A stretch of 64,000 bases of DNA, from NCBI GenBank assembly GCA_963756365.1, contig CAVWNF010000003.1:2108001-2172000 (forward strand), read 5' to 3'. This stretch comes from WHTI01 sp963756365. GTDB lineage: Bacteria; Actinomycetota; CADDZG01; WHSQ01. The translations under genes and the position numbers were made by a program. Positions within the stretch are counted from its first letter, which is position 1, and every line of letters starts with the position of its first letter. The notes under the pieces are model-generated. The model saw only the letters and a program-made list of their open reading frames with translations. It did not search any database and was not told where the DNA came from. Positions 35,713 to 43,405 of this stretch are shown here, piece after piece.

Positions 35713-36536
35713 CGCTTGATCCTCAACAGCGAGGCAGGTAGCACCTCGTTCATAGATCCCGATCTGAAACCGGCGAGGTCCACGGACACGTAGCGGAATC
35801 CGAGTTCGATCAACCGCGATGCGATCTCGTCTGAAAGCTCGGCGACCCGGGTGATCTCGTTCTTCGGCACCTCGATCCGCGCGACGTCACCATGGTCACG
35901 AACCCTGAAAACCTGGAAACCCAGAGTTCTGAGGTAGTCCTCTGCCAGATCGATCCGGGCAAGCCTCTCGGGAGTCACTCGAACCCCGTAGGCCAGACGG
36001 GACGAGAGGCACGGAGATGCCGGTTTGTCGGCGGTGGACAGGCCCATAGCGCGCGCCAGCTCCCGCACATCCCCCTTGGTCAAACCTGCCTCGACGAGTG
36101 GGGTGAGGACGCTGCGTTCCCGGGCCGCTTCCTGGCCGGGACGGTGGTCTCCTAGATCGTCGAGATTGGTCCCAACGGCAACGCGGGCTTCGAGCGCGTC
36201 GGCAACCGGAGCGAGGACCTCGAACAGTTCGGTTTTGCACCAGTAGCAGCGGTCCGAGTCGTTCCGGAGATATTCATCACGATCGAGTTCGTTGGTCTCG
36301 ACGAGCAGGTGTTTCCACCCCCTGTCCCGGGCGAGATCGGCGGCTGCGGTCCGTTCCGACCGAGCGAGCGAAGGCGAGACGGCGGTTGCCATCACGGCTC
36401 GCTCCCCTAGGACTTCGTGGGCAACCGCAGCGAGGAAACTGGAGTCCACGCCCCCTGAGTAGGCCACGACGAGGCGCTCGTGGCGGCGGATACCGTCCAC
36501 GAGAGAATCGCGCCGGGACAAAAGTTCGGAGGTCAT
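35709..36536 (-). CDS. larE: LarE-type ATP-dependent sulfurtransferase
   Basis: A 275-residue PP-loop protein that adds sulfur to pyridinium dicarboxylate mononucleotide when the nickel-pincer cofactor is made. The PP-loop is AYSGGVDSSFLA (26-37). Cysteines C97 and C100 (CYWCK) together with C176 (SPCLSSRLAYG) match the three-cysteine LarE type that holds an iron-sulfur cluster and works catalytically, unlike the single-cysteine sacrificial type. No larA, larB or larC is seen in the window. The ATG at 36536 is preferred to a start 21 codons earlier. Confidence 0.88.
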   Translation of the reverse strand: MTSELLSRRDSLVDGIRRHERLVVAYSGGVDSSFLAAVAHEVLGERAVMATAVSPSLARSERTAAADLARDRGWKHLLVETNELDRDEYLRNDSDRCYWCKTELFEVLAPVADALEARVAVGTNLDDLGDHRPGQEAARERSVLTPLVEAGLTKGDVRELARAMGLSTADKPASPCLSSRLAYGVRVTPERLARIDLAEDYLRTLGFQVFRVRDHGDVARIEVPKNEITRVAELSDEIASRLIELGFRYVSVDLAGFRSGSMNEVLPASLLRIKR

Positions 36537-36577
36537 CTCGACATACTCGCAAAAGTTACGGGTACCGTGTGCTCGTG

Positions 36578-36835
36578 ATGGGATCAGGACTCTTTTCACA
36601 GAACACGGGGGTGGCTAAGGAGTACCTTGCCGACCCCCTGCTCACCGTGGCCGCTTTCATGCTGATCGCGGTCTCGGTCCTCTGGATCCTCTTCTCGAGG
36701 CTCATCTCCTACAACCTGAAGAGCCATGCCCGGAAGATCAGGAAGTTCCAGGATCAGATCCGGTCTGGGATGACCATCGAAGAGATCAAGACAGCAGAGG
36801 CGCGCCGACGCCACATGGTCCGCCGCAAGAGATAG
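36578..36835 (+). CDS. Small membrane protein with basic tail
   Basis: An 85-residue protein with one clear transmembrane helix (about 22-42, VAAFMLIAVSVLWILFSRLI) and a basic cytoplasmic tail with IRSGMTIEEIKTAEARRR. No family is recognised. It diverges from larE by 41 bases and its stop directly abuts the convergent AlkP-family stop. Confidence 0.65.
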   Translation: MGSGLFSQNTGVAKEYLADPLLTVAAFMLIAVSVLWILFSRLISYNLKSHARKIRKFQDQIRSGMTIEEIKTAEARRRHMVRRKR

Positions 36836-38425
36836 CTACTCGATGTAGCCGAGGTCTTTGAGGTGCTCCGCCACGGCTTGGGCCTCATCTTCCGAGTAGG
36901 TACCGGTTTCGTCCCTCGCTCCGGCGTCAGCGCCGACCGTCACGGGGTTCGTCTCGAGGAAGGAGCTGGTCACGATCTCGGTCGCAGCGCGCCCGTCCAG
37001 GCCCCCGGGGATCTGCTGTCCGAGGAGCATCAGCGATGTCGGGCACACGTCATACAACGACAGCTCCGGGCTCGATCCATGAGTGATGTTCGGTCCGGCC
37101 CCGACGAAGATCCCAACGGGCCGATGATCAGACGACCACGCTTCATCAACCCCCGAGAGAGCGGCCGGAGGGATCACCACCTCGTCGGTGTCGGTACGAG
37201 CCGGCGCCACCCGGTATCCGGCCCCCCATGAATCGAGGATGAGATCGGGTGCCATGTCCTTGTGCGGTCCCGAGTAGATCTCGTCTCGAAGATGCGCACC
37301 GGCGAAGACCGGAGCACCCGTTCGTGGATCCTCGATCGAGAGAAGCCCACCGCGCAACTCCTCGAGGAACGCTGGAGCGTCCTCGGGAGCGATCGTTCCA
37401 TGCGGCTCGCGACCCTCGACGTTAGCCCACACGTCGGAATGGAAGCCTAGGAACGCGTCTGTCTTCGCCCAGTCGAAGGGACCGAGTTGTCCCGTGAGCG
37501 TGGTCGCCATCGCGGCGCGCGCTGCACCCGGAGCGATCCGCCGACCGAGTGTTCGGATCGAGGGCGGTAACTTCCACGCCAGCTCGACCAGTGGCGAACG
37601 CTTGGCCTTCCCATAGGTCGCGTGCCCATGTCTTCCGAGCCACGCACCCACGTTGACATCACCCTCGAGTTTCCCGGCACCGTGATCACTCACGACCAGC
37701 ACATCGGCTTGCGGGAACGCATCGATGATCGCTCCAGTGGCCGCGTCCATCGCCTCGTAGACCTTCTCGACCGCATCCGCGAACGGATGATCAGTACCCC
37801 GGAAGCGCCAGAAGAAGTGCTGGGCACGATCTACATGGGGCCACACCGCGACGAGGCAGTCCGCATCGGTCTTGTCCACGACCCACGGAAGCGCTTCGGC
37901 CTGCGCCTTCAAGCCACGGAGGAGTTCGTCGAGGAACCGTTCGAGGCTTCCGTGAGGGGCGCGATCGAGCAATTCCTCAAGTGGCCACCGCTGCGCCAAC
38001 TCATCCTGTAATCCCGGGGGATCGCAGAACCGGGCGCCGGGCGGAGCCCCGTACCCCGAGACCATCGCTCCCTCAACCTTCGAGGCCGGGAAGGCCATCG
38101 GGATGTTCCACACCGCGTGGCGGACGCCGTCGGTCATCTCCCAGAGCGCTGGTGCTTTCCGGTCCCTAGATGAGAAATAGCGACACGCGTACGCTCCCGG
38201 CGCCCGGTACCAGGAGCCGAAGATCCCGTGACCCCCTGGATTGCGCCCGGTGAACGCCGACGTCCATGCACAGTCGGTCATCGGCGGCCAAGTTGAACGG
38301 AGCCCGGCACGGAACCCTCGCTCCTGGAGAGCAGCCAGGACGGGCAATCTGCCCTGCTCGACCATCGGGTCGGTGACATCGAAGGTCGCCGAATCCCAAC
38401 CGAGGACGATCAGACGAGGGGGCAT
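36836..38425 (-). CDS. AlkP-superfamily phosphodiesterase/phosphomutase
   Basis: A 529-residue hydrolase of the alkaline phosphatase superfamily (type I phosphodiesterase group). Metal-site motifs are LGWDSATFD near the start, WTSAFTGRNPGGHGIFG (nucleophile Thr/Ser region), VVSDHGAG, and SSDHRPVGIFVGAG. There is no signal peptide, so it should be cytoplasmic. Close actinobacterial relatives are annotated only as predicted phosphohydrolase/phosphomutase. It ends with the tail EHLKDLGYIE, like the RHH protein at 30303. It follows the propeller gene by nine bases. Confidence 0.88.
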   Translation of the reverse strand: MPPRLIVLGWDSATFDVTDPMVEQGRLPVLAALQERGFRAGLRSTWPPMTDCAWTSAFTGRNPGGHGIFGSWYRAPGAYACRYFSSRDRKAPALWEMTDGVRHAVWNIPMAFPASKVEGAMVSGYGAPPGARFCDPPGLQDELAQRWPLEELLDRAPHGSLERFLDELLRGLKAQAEALPWVVDKTDADCLVAVWPHVDRAQHFFWRFRGTDHPFADAVEKVYEAMDAATGAIIDAFPQADVLVVSDHGAGKLEGDVNVGAWLGRHGHATYGKAKRSPLVELAWKLPPSIRTLGRRIAPGAARAAMATTLTGQLGPFDWAKTDAFLGFHSDVWANVEGREPHGTIAPEDAPAFLEELRGGLLSIEDPRTGAPVFAGAHLRDEIYSGPHKDMAPDLILDSWGAGYRVAPARTDTDEVVIPPAALSGVDEAWSSDHRPVGIFVGAGPNITHGSSPELSLYDVCPTSLMLLGQQIPGGLDGRAATEIVTSSFLETNPVTVGADAGARDETGTYSEDEAQAVAEHLKDLGYIE

Positions 38426-38434
38426 CGCGGCATC

Positions 38435-39937
38435 CTAAAGGTCGCCGATGCCGAACATCTGCCCGGCGCGCGTCCCAACGTAGATCATGCCCTTCCACAC
38501 CGCAGGGGTGGACTCGATGCACCCCGGCAGAGTGACCGACCACAGTTCTTCGGGCACGCCCGCCAGCGGGCGACGGACGTCATAGGCGTGAAGCACACCC
38601 GCGCAGTCACCCTGGATCAGGGTGTTGCCGATCACCACCGGGGAACTCCAGGTGGGTTCCGGCAACTCGAACTCCCACGCGATCTCGCCGGTCGCCCGAT
38701 CAACGGCGAGGATGCGACCGGTGTTGGTAGGTACGAACAACGCCCCACGGTGGATGGCGGGCGTCGCCCATATCCCCCCGGAAACCTTCTGCTCGGGGCG
38801 TCCCGGAACCTGTATCGACCAGACCAGCGGATCGTTCGGGCGGGTCGGGTCGAGCTTCATCAGTTGGCCCACTTCGGCCGAGCGCGCGTTGTACCGCTCT
38901 TGCTCCGACGCGACGTACAGGAACCCCTCGTCGTCGATCACGATCGAAGCATCCGTGTCGTCGCCCGACCAGAACCGGAAGGTCCTCTCGATCTTCCGTT
39001 TCCCCTCGAGGATCTTGGAGATGTCCCATCCCTGGACGAGCCCGCCTCCATTGGTGAAATACGCGACCTCATCGAAGATCGCCACCGAGTTCTCGATCGA
39101 CACCCCCGTGTCGCCAAGTTCCGCAAGCAACTGGTCGTCGAAACCGGGAACCAGAGCGCGGATCTCCGGGCTCACCTGGATCAGGCCATCCGCGTCGTAG
39201 TGCCGGTTGAGCTTGACCACGTAGAACCATGAGTTCTCGCCACCTTCGATCAGATAGTCGTCGATGACCAGAGCCGACCCGTCCCAGTCGTTGTTCCACA
39301 ACGGTTCAGGAGCGGTATCGGAGTCCAGCGCGTACAACTCGACGGGGATCGAGCCACGATCAAGGGCGAGGACGCGGAACCGGTTATCTCTCGATCCCGA
39401 GTAGAGAAGCGGATAGCCGTCCGGGTCACTCGTAACGGTCCCCTTGATCAGATCTCCTGTCGGGAACGGCTCGAACAACTCCTCGCCGGTGCTCCCCTCG
39501 AGGATGTGGATCCCGCGGTCGTAAGCACCGAACCGAACCTCGACGTTGCCCTCGACCTCAACGACGTTCGGTTGGCCGGTCCATCCCGTGCCGCACCAGA
39601 GGCGCTCTCCGTATTGGTCAACGGAGGTGGAACACATCGAGCCAGACGTTGGGTAGCGCCACAGGATCTCTGGAGCCTTGGGGAGGGGACCTTTCCCGTA
39701 ATAGGTACGGGTCGCATTCCCCCTGAACGTCGTGAGCCCGGCGACACCCGTGTTGATCGGGCGCGGCTTGGATGGCAAGGATGGGCTGGGGGTGGCGGTT
39801 GGATTCGGAGAAACGGGTCCGGGGGTCGTCGGCGACGCTGCGGGCGGCTGCACATCCTGGCCGCGATCCCCCGACAACGCCCACGTGCCTATCAGCGCCA
39901 CCGGGACGATCGCTAGGGCGATAGCAACCCTGAGCAA
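38435..39937 (-). CDS. Exported PQQ-like beta-propeller protein
   Basis: A protein of about 500 residues with one N-terminal membrane helix (1-22), a Pro/Thr-rich linker (about 30-60), then repeated propeller blades such as ILEGSTGEELFEP, GRILAVDRATGEIAWEFELP and AVWKGMIYVGTRAGQMFGIGDL. These are PQQ-enzyme-type repeats without the full catalytic set. The start is uncertain: the TTG at 39937 is used and no ATG or GTG lies upstream in frame. It forms an operon with the AlkP-type gene and diverges from the mau-like genes, so a structural or electron-carrier role there is possible. Confidence 0.82.
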   Translation of the reverse strand: MLRVAIALAIVPVALIGTWALSGDRGQDVQPPAASPTTPGPVSPNPTATPSPSLPSKPRPINTGVAGLTTFRGNATRTYYGKGPLPKAPEILWRYPTSGSMCSTSVDQYGERLWCGTGWTGQPNVVEVEGNVEVRFGAYDRGIHILEGSTGEELFEPFPTGDLIKGTVTSDPDGYPLLYSGSRDNRFRVLALDRGSIPVELYALDSDTAPEPLWNNDWDGSALVIDDYLIEGGENSWFYVVKLNRHYDADGLIQVSPEIRALVPGFDDQLLAELGDTGVSIENSVAIFDEVAYFTNGGGLVQGWDISKILEGKRKIERTFRFWSGDDTDASIVIDDEGFLYVASEQERYNARSAEVGQLMKLDPTRPNDPLVWSIQVPGRPEQKVSGGIWATPAIHRGALFVPTNTGRILAVDRATGEIAWEFELPEPTWSSPVVIGNTLIQGDCAGVLHAYDVRRPLAGVPEELWSVTLPGCIESTPAVWKGMIYVGTRAGQMFGIGDL

Positions 39938-40068
39938 TGCTCGCCGCGTCGAGGAAGACCGATGCTCTGCCAGACCACCAGGGTACGCGAGCCCCCGTAG
40001 GGGGGCCCGGATGCGATTAGCCTGCGGGATGAGGGGAAGAAGTTGCGAAGGCGAACGATAAGGCGGGG

Positions 40069-40452
40069 ATGAACATAGACAAGGCGCAAGGCCCCATGGA
40101 ACTGCACAGCCTGACAGGGCGGATGATCACGCTCGGCCCACGCGACGGGGGCCGGATCTACCTCTTTTTCACCCCGGGATGTCGCTTCTGCAAGGCGATC
40201 CTCGAGGAGGCTTCAGTCATCACCTCAGCCTCGCGAGCGGACACGGTCGTGGTGATCGAAGACACCCACGGCGACCCTGATCCATACCCGGGGCCAGCTC
40301 CGATCGTTGTCGCACGAGCACTCTTCGAGGAGTTCGGCGTGGAGGAGACTCCCACGGCCGTGATCGTCGGGGCGGACGGTTCCGAGATCGGGCGTGGCGT
40401 GCTCACGGCGGGGGGCCAACTCGGAGCGATGGCGAACCGGCTTCCGAGCTAG
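40069..40452 (+). CDS. Soluble thioredoxin-like protein related to MauD/TlpA
   Basis: A 127-residue thioredoxin-fold protein with the active site TPGCRFCKAIL and the cis-Pro segment EETPTAVIVGADG. It resembles the C-terminal domain of the MauD-like protein at 41592-42159 but lacks the membrane helix; a stop lies just upstream in frame, so the short form is real. The ATG at 40069 has AAGG six bases upstream. Without an export signal it would sit in the cytoplasm unless carried by a partner. Confidence 0.82.
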   Translation: MNIDKAQGPMELHSLTGRMITLGPRDGGRIYLFFTPGCRFCKAILEEASVITSASRADTVVVIEDTHGDPDPYPGPAPIVVARALFEEFGVEETPTAVIVGADGSEIGRGVLTAGGQLGAMANRLPS

Positions 40453-40457
40453 GAGCC

Positions 40458-41012
40458 TTACTTGGGGGCCAGCGGCTCGACTATCAATGCTCCGGCATTG
40501 GGGGCGAGATCGAAGCAGACCTCGGAACAGTTCTTGCTCCCGTTCCATAGGGTCTGGGTGCGCCAGCCGTAGTGGTCGCGAGACGCACCGAAGGCCATCC
40601 ACTCGAGACTGATCCGGAACGAAACCGAACGGCGATCCTTCCGCCACACCTTGAAGCTCTTGACCTTGTAGTCGTCCTTCTTGGAACGGTCGCGGAACAG
40701 CACACCCTTTAGCCTCTTGTGGGTGGGAGTTATCAACGCGTAGTAATCGGTTCGCTCACCACCGAGTGTGTCGAACTCTGCCATCAGGGTCCCGCTGCTC
40801 CAGATGTCGGACACGCTCCAGTCCGAGAACGTCACCATCCGGAACAGTGGATCGGAGCCAGACTTGCGGACCTCTTCGAGATCGAGGAGTCCCCGCGCGT
40901 CATCAGGGTCGGGAACCACTACGGGCGCCGCCATGGCGGGGGTAGGGACGGCAACCGCAAGCGAGCCGAGAACCAGCCCGGTTGCTAGCTTGACGAGATT
41001 CCCACGGATCAC
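40458..41012 (-). CDS. Exported protein of unknown function coupled to mauE
   Basis: A 184-residue protein with signal peptide (about 1-28, ending AMA). No family is recognised. The mature part is rich in Asp, Lys, Ser and aromatic residues (MVTFSDWSVSDIWSSGTLMAEF, seen near residue 55) and has only two cysteines (CSEVC, near 166-170). The GTG at 41012 overlaps the mauE stop as GTGA, so it is made together with MauE. It may be a substrate or partner of that thiol system, but this is context only. Confidence 0.75.
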   Translation of the reverse strand: MIRGNLVKLATGLVLGSLAVAVPTPAMAAPVVVPDPDDARGLLDLEEVRKSGSDPLFRMVTFSDWSVSDIWSSGTLMAEFDTLGGERTDYYALITPTHKRLKGVLFRDRSKKDDYKVKSFKVWRKDRRSVSFRISLEWMAFGASRDHYGWRTQTLWNGSKNCSEVCFDLAPNAGALIVEPLAPK

Positions 41013-41539
41013 TGTCGACCACTCCTTCGGGGCATATCCATCGCAGCCCACGCTATCCACACGAGAAGCGCGAGTCCGCCGGCGATGAAAGCAACCGGAA
41101 CTAGGTCTCCTACCTGTGGAGATGACCACCCTTCAATCACGGAGACATCTTCGCCGCTGATAACGATGACGGATGACAGCGATGCAAGCAGTGCATTCCT
41201 CAGAAGCAGAGTGCCAACGGATCGTTCCTTCGTGGAGCCGAAACAACCACACGGGAGGCGGTCTCTGTTCGATCCAGCACGAAAGATCGCGAAGGTGAAC
41301 AAGGCAAGCAAGAGGAGCGCCGCAGCCGCCCCGAGTCGTGAGCGTCCGAACAGGATCAGGAGGGCCACTGATAGCTCGCCAAGCGGGGACAACAGCAAGG
41401 CTGCTCGACGTAGCCGAACCGGCAGCCCGTAGCCTGCCAGGGCAGTCGACCATTCGTTCGGTCGAATCGCTTTCACGGCGGCCGCCCACACGAACAGCAT
41501 CATGAGGATGAGGGCCGCCAGCCGCGTCAGGATCATCAC
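41009..41539 (-). CDS. mauE: MauE/DoxX-like redox membrane protein
   Basis: A 176-residue four-helix membrane protein of the MauE family. The conserved CxC motif is LPCGCFGSTKER (C97, C99), followed by LLLRNALLA, as in MauE. In methylotrophs MauE, with MauD, is needed to make the disulfide-rich light chain of methylamine dehydrogenase. Here it diverges from a mauD-like gene 52 bases away. Two neighbouring ATG codons (41539, 41536) could both serve as start. Confidence 0.88.
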   Translation of the reverse strand: MMILTRLAALILMMLFVWAAAVKAIRPNEWSTALAGYGLPVRLRRAALLLSPLGELSVALLILFGRSRLGAAAALLLLALFTFAIFRAGSNRDRLPCGCFGSTKERSVGTLLLRNALLASLSSVIVISGEDVSVIEGWSSPQVGDLVPVAFIAGGLALLVWIAWAAMDMPRRSGRQ

Positions 41540-41591
41540 CGGATGTTATCGAGTGCGATGTTAAGGAGTTGTTAGGGAGCGGGTTATCTTT

Positions 41592-42159
41592 TTGCCCACT
41601 GTGGAAGGCTGGTGGGCGGCTTCGTACGTGATCCTATGGTTCGTGGTGATCGCGCTCGCCATATTGTCGGTCGCCCTGGCGCGACAGATCGGCGTTCTCC
41701 ATCTTCGGATCGCCCCTATCGGGGCCCTCGAGGTTGACGACGAGGGGCCCCCTCTAGGAGAAGCCCCTGCGGTGTTCGAGGCAACCGATCGCGCGTGGAC
41801 TGCCGATCACGATCGGCGGCCCCGCCAACCCCCAGTTCCTGCTGTTCGTATCAGAGGGGTGCAGGATCTGTCACGAGGTCATCCCCGGGCTGAAACCTGC
41901 CGCTCACGCGGCAAACCTCGTGCCACTGTTAGTCACGGACGGCCTAGGCGCGGGTGACGCCTCGGACGGTCGCGGGACCGCCGTGGTGGCGTCTACCGAG
42001 CTAGCTGCCTATTACAACGTGCCTGGTACCCCGTTCGTAGTGATCACGGATGACATGGGGATCGTGCGGGCGAAAGGAACGGTCAACAACATCGAGCAGA
42101 TGGAGGGCCTCGTCGACACCGCGGGCCGCAGACTCGAAGAGGTTCAGGGGGGTCACTGA
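41592..42159 (+). CDS. mauD: MauD-like membrane-anchored thioredoxin with a +1 shift
   Basis: Reading through one extra base near 41805 gives a protein of about 185-188 residues. It has an N-terminal membrane helix (SYVILWFVVIALAILSVALA), the MauD-type segment FEATD, then in the second frame ITIGGPANPQFLLFVSEGCRICHEVIPG with active site CRIC, and NVPGTPFVVI (cis-Pro). The start is either TTG 41592 or GTG 41601. The stop overlaps the next ATG as TGATG, coupling it to the MauA-like gene. The shift separates the membrane helix from the thioredoxin domain. Confidence 0.82.
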
Positions 42160-42683
42160 TGCGCGGCGAGAGGAACACCAGAGAACTAGCCGAGCGGACC
42201 AGCAGGCGGTCGTTCGTCGGGAAACTCGGAACGGGGTTCGTCGCCCTTGTCGGGGGTCCCTTGATCGCTGGCGCACTCCGCCCCGAAAGGGCGGAGGCGT
42301 ACCACATATGCGGGCACATCTACACGACGGGATCTTGTCCGCATCCGTACTACCCGCTGACACGGATCGACTCCTACGGATACCCCGTGCATCCGAAGAA
42401 GGGCCACCCGGTGGACAACGAGGGTGAGCCGTACCGGTCGCGCGATCAACAACGGGACAAGATCTGCAAGGACACCGTGAAGCGCAAGTACCCGGAGACG
42501 GGCAAGCCCAAGAATGGGGGCGGGTGGAGCCGATGCTGCGGCGGCTACGTCCGACGGGTCGTGGACTGCTGCTCGTACTCGACGACCCGCATCAATGGGG
42601 ACACCAGCTTGGTTGGCTACTGCCATAACGGCCGACGGGTGTTCTGCATCCAGTACGTAGACACCGACGTCAAATGCCGATGA
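42159..42683 (+). CDS. Tat-exported ten-cysteine protein, MauA (light chain)-like
   Basis: A 174-residue protein with a twin-arginine signal (SRRSFVGKL, 15-23; cut near residue 47, RAEA). The mature chain has ten cysteines: 51, 60, 103, 126, 127, 137, 138, 155, 163 and 173, including CC pairs in WSRCCGGYV and VDCCSY. Position after mauD, Tat signal and CC-rich pattern recall the methylamine dehydrogenase light chain. However, only one tryptophan (W123) remains in the mature chain, whereas the TTQ cofactor needs two. It is therefore a light-chain-like protein of unknown activity, likely with up to five disulfides. Confidence 0.8.
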   Translation: MRGERNTRELAERTSRRSFVGKLGTGFVALVGGPLIAGALRPERAEAYHICGHIYTTGSCPHPYYPLTRIDSYGYPVHPKKGHPVDNEGEPYRSRDQQRDKICKDTVKRKYPETGKPKNGGGWSRCCGGYVRRVVDCCSYSTTRINGDTSLVGYCHNGRRVFCIQYVDTDVKCR

Positions 42684-42754
42684 GCGACATGCTGATCGGC
42701 GTGCTCGTCATCGCGTCGGTCGTGGCTGGGATCTCGACCCTCTTCTCCCCCTGA
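42680..42754 (+). CDS. 24-residue hydrophobic peptide in the mau-like cluster
   Basis: The ATG at 42680 overlaps the stop of the MauA-like gene as ATGA. The product, MSDMLIGVLVIASVVAGIST plus LFSP, is almost a single membrane helix. Overlap-type coupling and fit between two cluster genes support translation, but the length is very short and the start of the next gene is only nine bases beyond its stop. No known family. Confidence 0.5.
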   Translation: MSDMLIGVLVIASVVAGISTLFSP

Positions 42755-42763
42755 GGCCTCTCG

Positions 42764-43348
42764 ATGGTGGAAACCATCTCCCCCGTGGTCTACGGGGGTC
42801 GCCGACGTCGATATCTGCTCGCCATCTCCATTCACACCCTCGCTGCGGGTGCCTCTGCGGCAGCCGTCGGCGTCGTCCTCGGGGGGACCGGAGCGCTCCT
42901 GGGAGGCCCGTGGGATGAGGTCGGACCGTGGGCGATCGGGGCCGTCGCCGCTCTCTACGCACTCGGCGAACTCGTCCTTCTCCCCGTGCCCCTCCCCAAC
43001 CGGAAGGCTCAGGTACCCGCGTGGTGGAGATCGTTCTTCCACCCTTACGTCGCGGCCGGTCTCTACGGGTTCGGACTAGGACCAGGATTCCTCACGTACC
43101 TCGGCTTCGGAACCTACGCTGCGGTTCTCACCGGAGCGCTGGTGTCGGGAGACCCGATCATCGGCGCCTTGATCACCTCGCCGTTCGGAGTTGCCCGCGG
43201 GCTCGCAGTGCTGACCGGGGGCAGGGCCTCTGACGAGGACGAACCGGCCGTCATCGTCGGTCGCCTCGTCCGCTTCGGCGCCCAGCGTTCGGTTGCGGTC
43301 GCCCACGGACTTCTCCTCGCTGGCATAGCAACGGTCGCCCTGCTCTGA
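42764..43348 (+). CDS. Polytopic membrane protein in the MauF/CcdA position
   Basis: A 194-residue protein with about five hydrophobic segments. The central part FGLGPGFLTYLGFGTYAAVL and LITSPFGVARGLAVL has the Gly/Pro-rich character of LysE/CcdA-type electron transporters such as MauF, but the paired membrane cysteines of CcdA are absent. The gene follows the MauA-like gene and the tiny peptide, on the same strand, and is the last gene before a strong terminator. The assignment is tentative. Confidence 0.6.
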   Translation: MVETISPVVYGGRRRRYLLAISIHTLAAGASAAAVGVVLGGTGALLGGPWDEVGPWAIGAVAALYALGELVLLPVPLPNRKAQVPAWWRSFFHPYVAAGLYGFGLGPGFLTYLGFGTYAAVLTGALVSGDPIIGALITSPFGVARGLAVLTGGRASDEDEPAVIVGRLVRFGAQRSVAVAHGLLLAGIATVALL

Positions 43349-43355
43349 ACGCGAC

Positions 43356-43384
43356 GAGGCCCCCGCCGATACAGCGGGGGCCTC
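43356..43384. terminator. Bidirectional intrinsic terminator
   Basis: An eleven-base perfect stem, GAGGCCCCCGC (43356-43366) and GCGGGGGCCTC (43374-43384), with a seven-base loop. It lies between the mau-like operon and the convergent cupredoxin gene. There is no long T run on either side. Confidence 0.85.
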
Positions 43385-43405
43385 GAACGGAGAAGTCTTT
43401 CAGGG

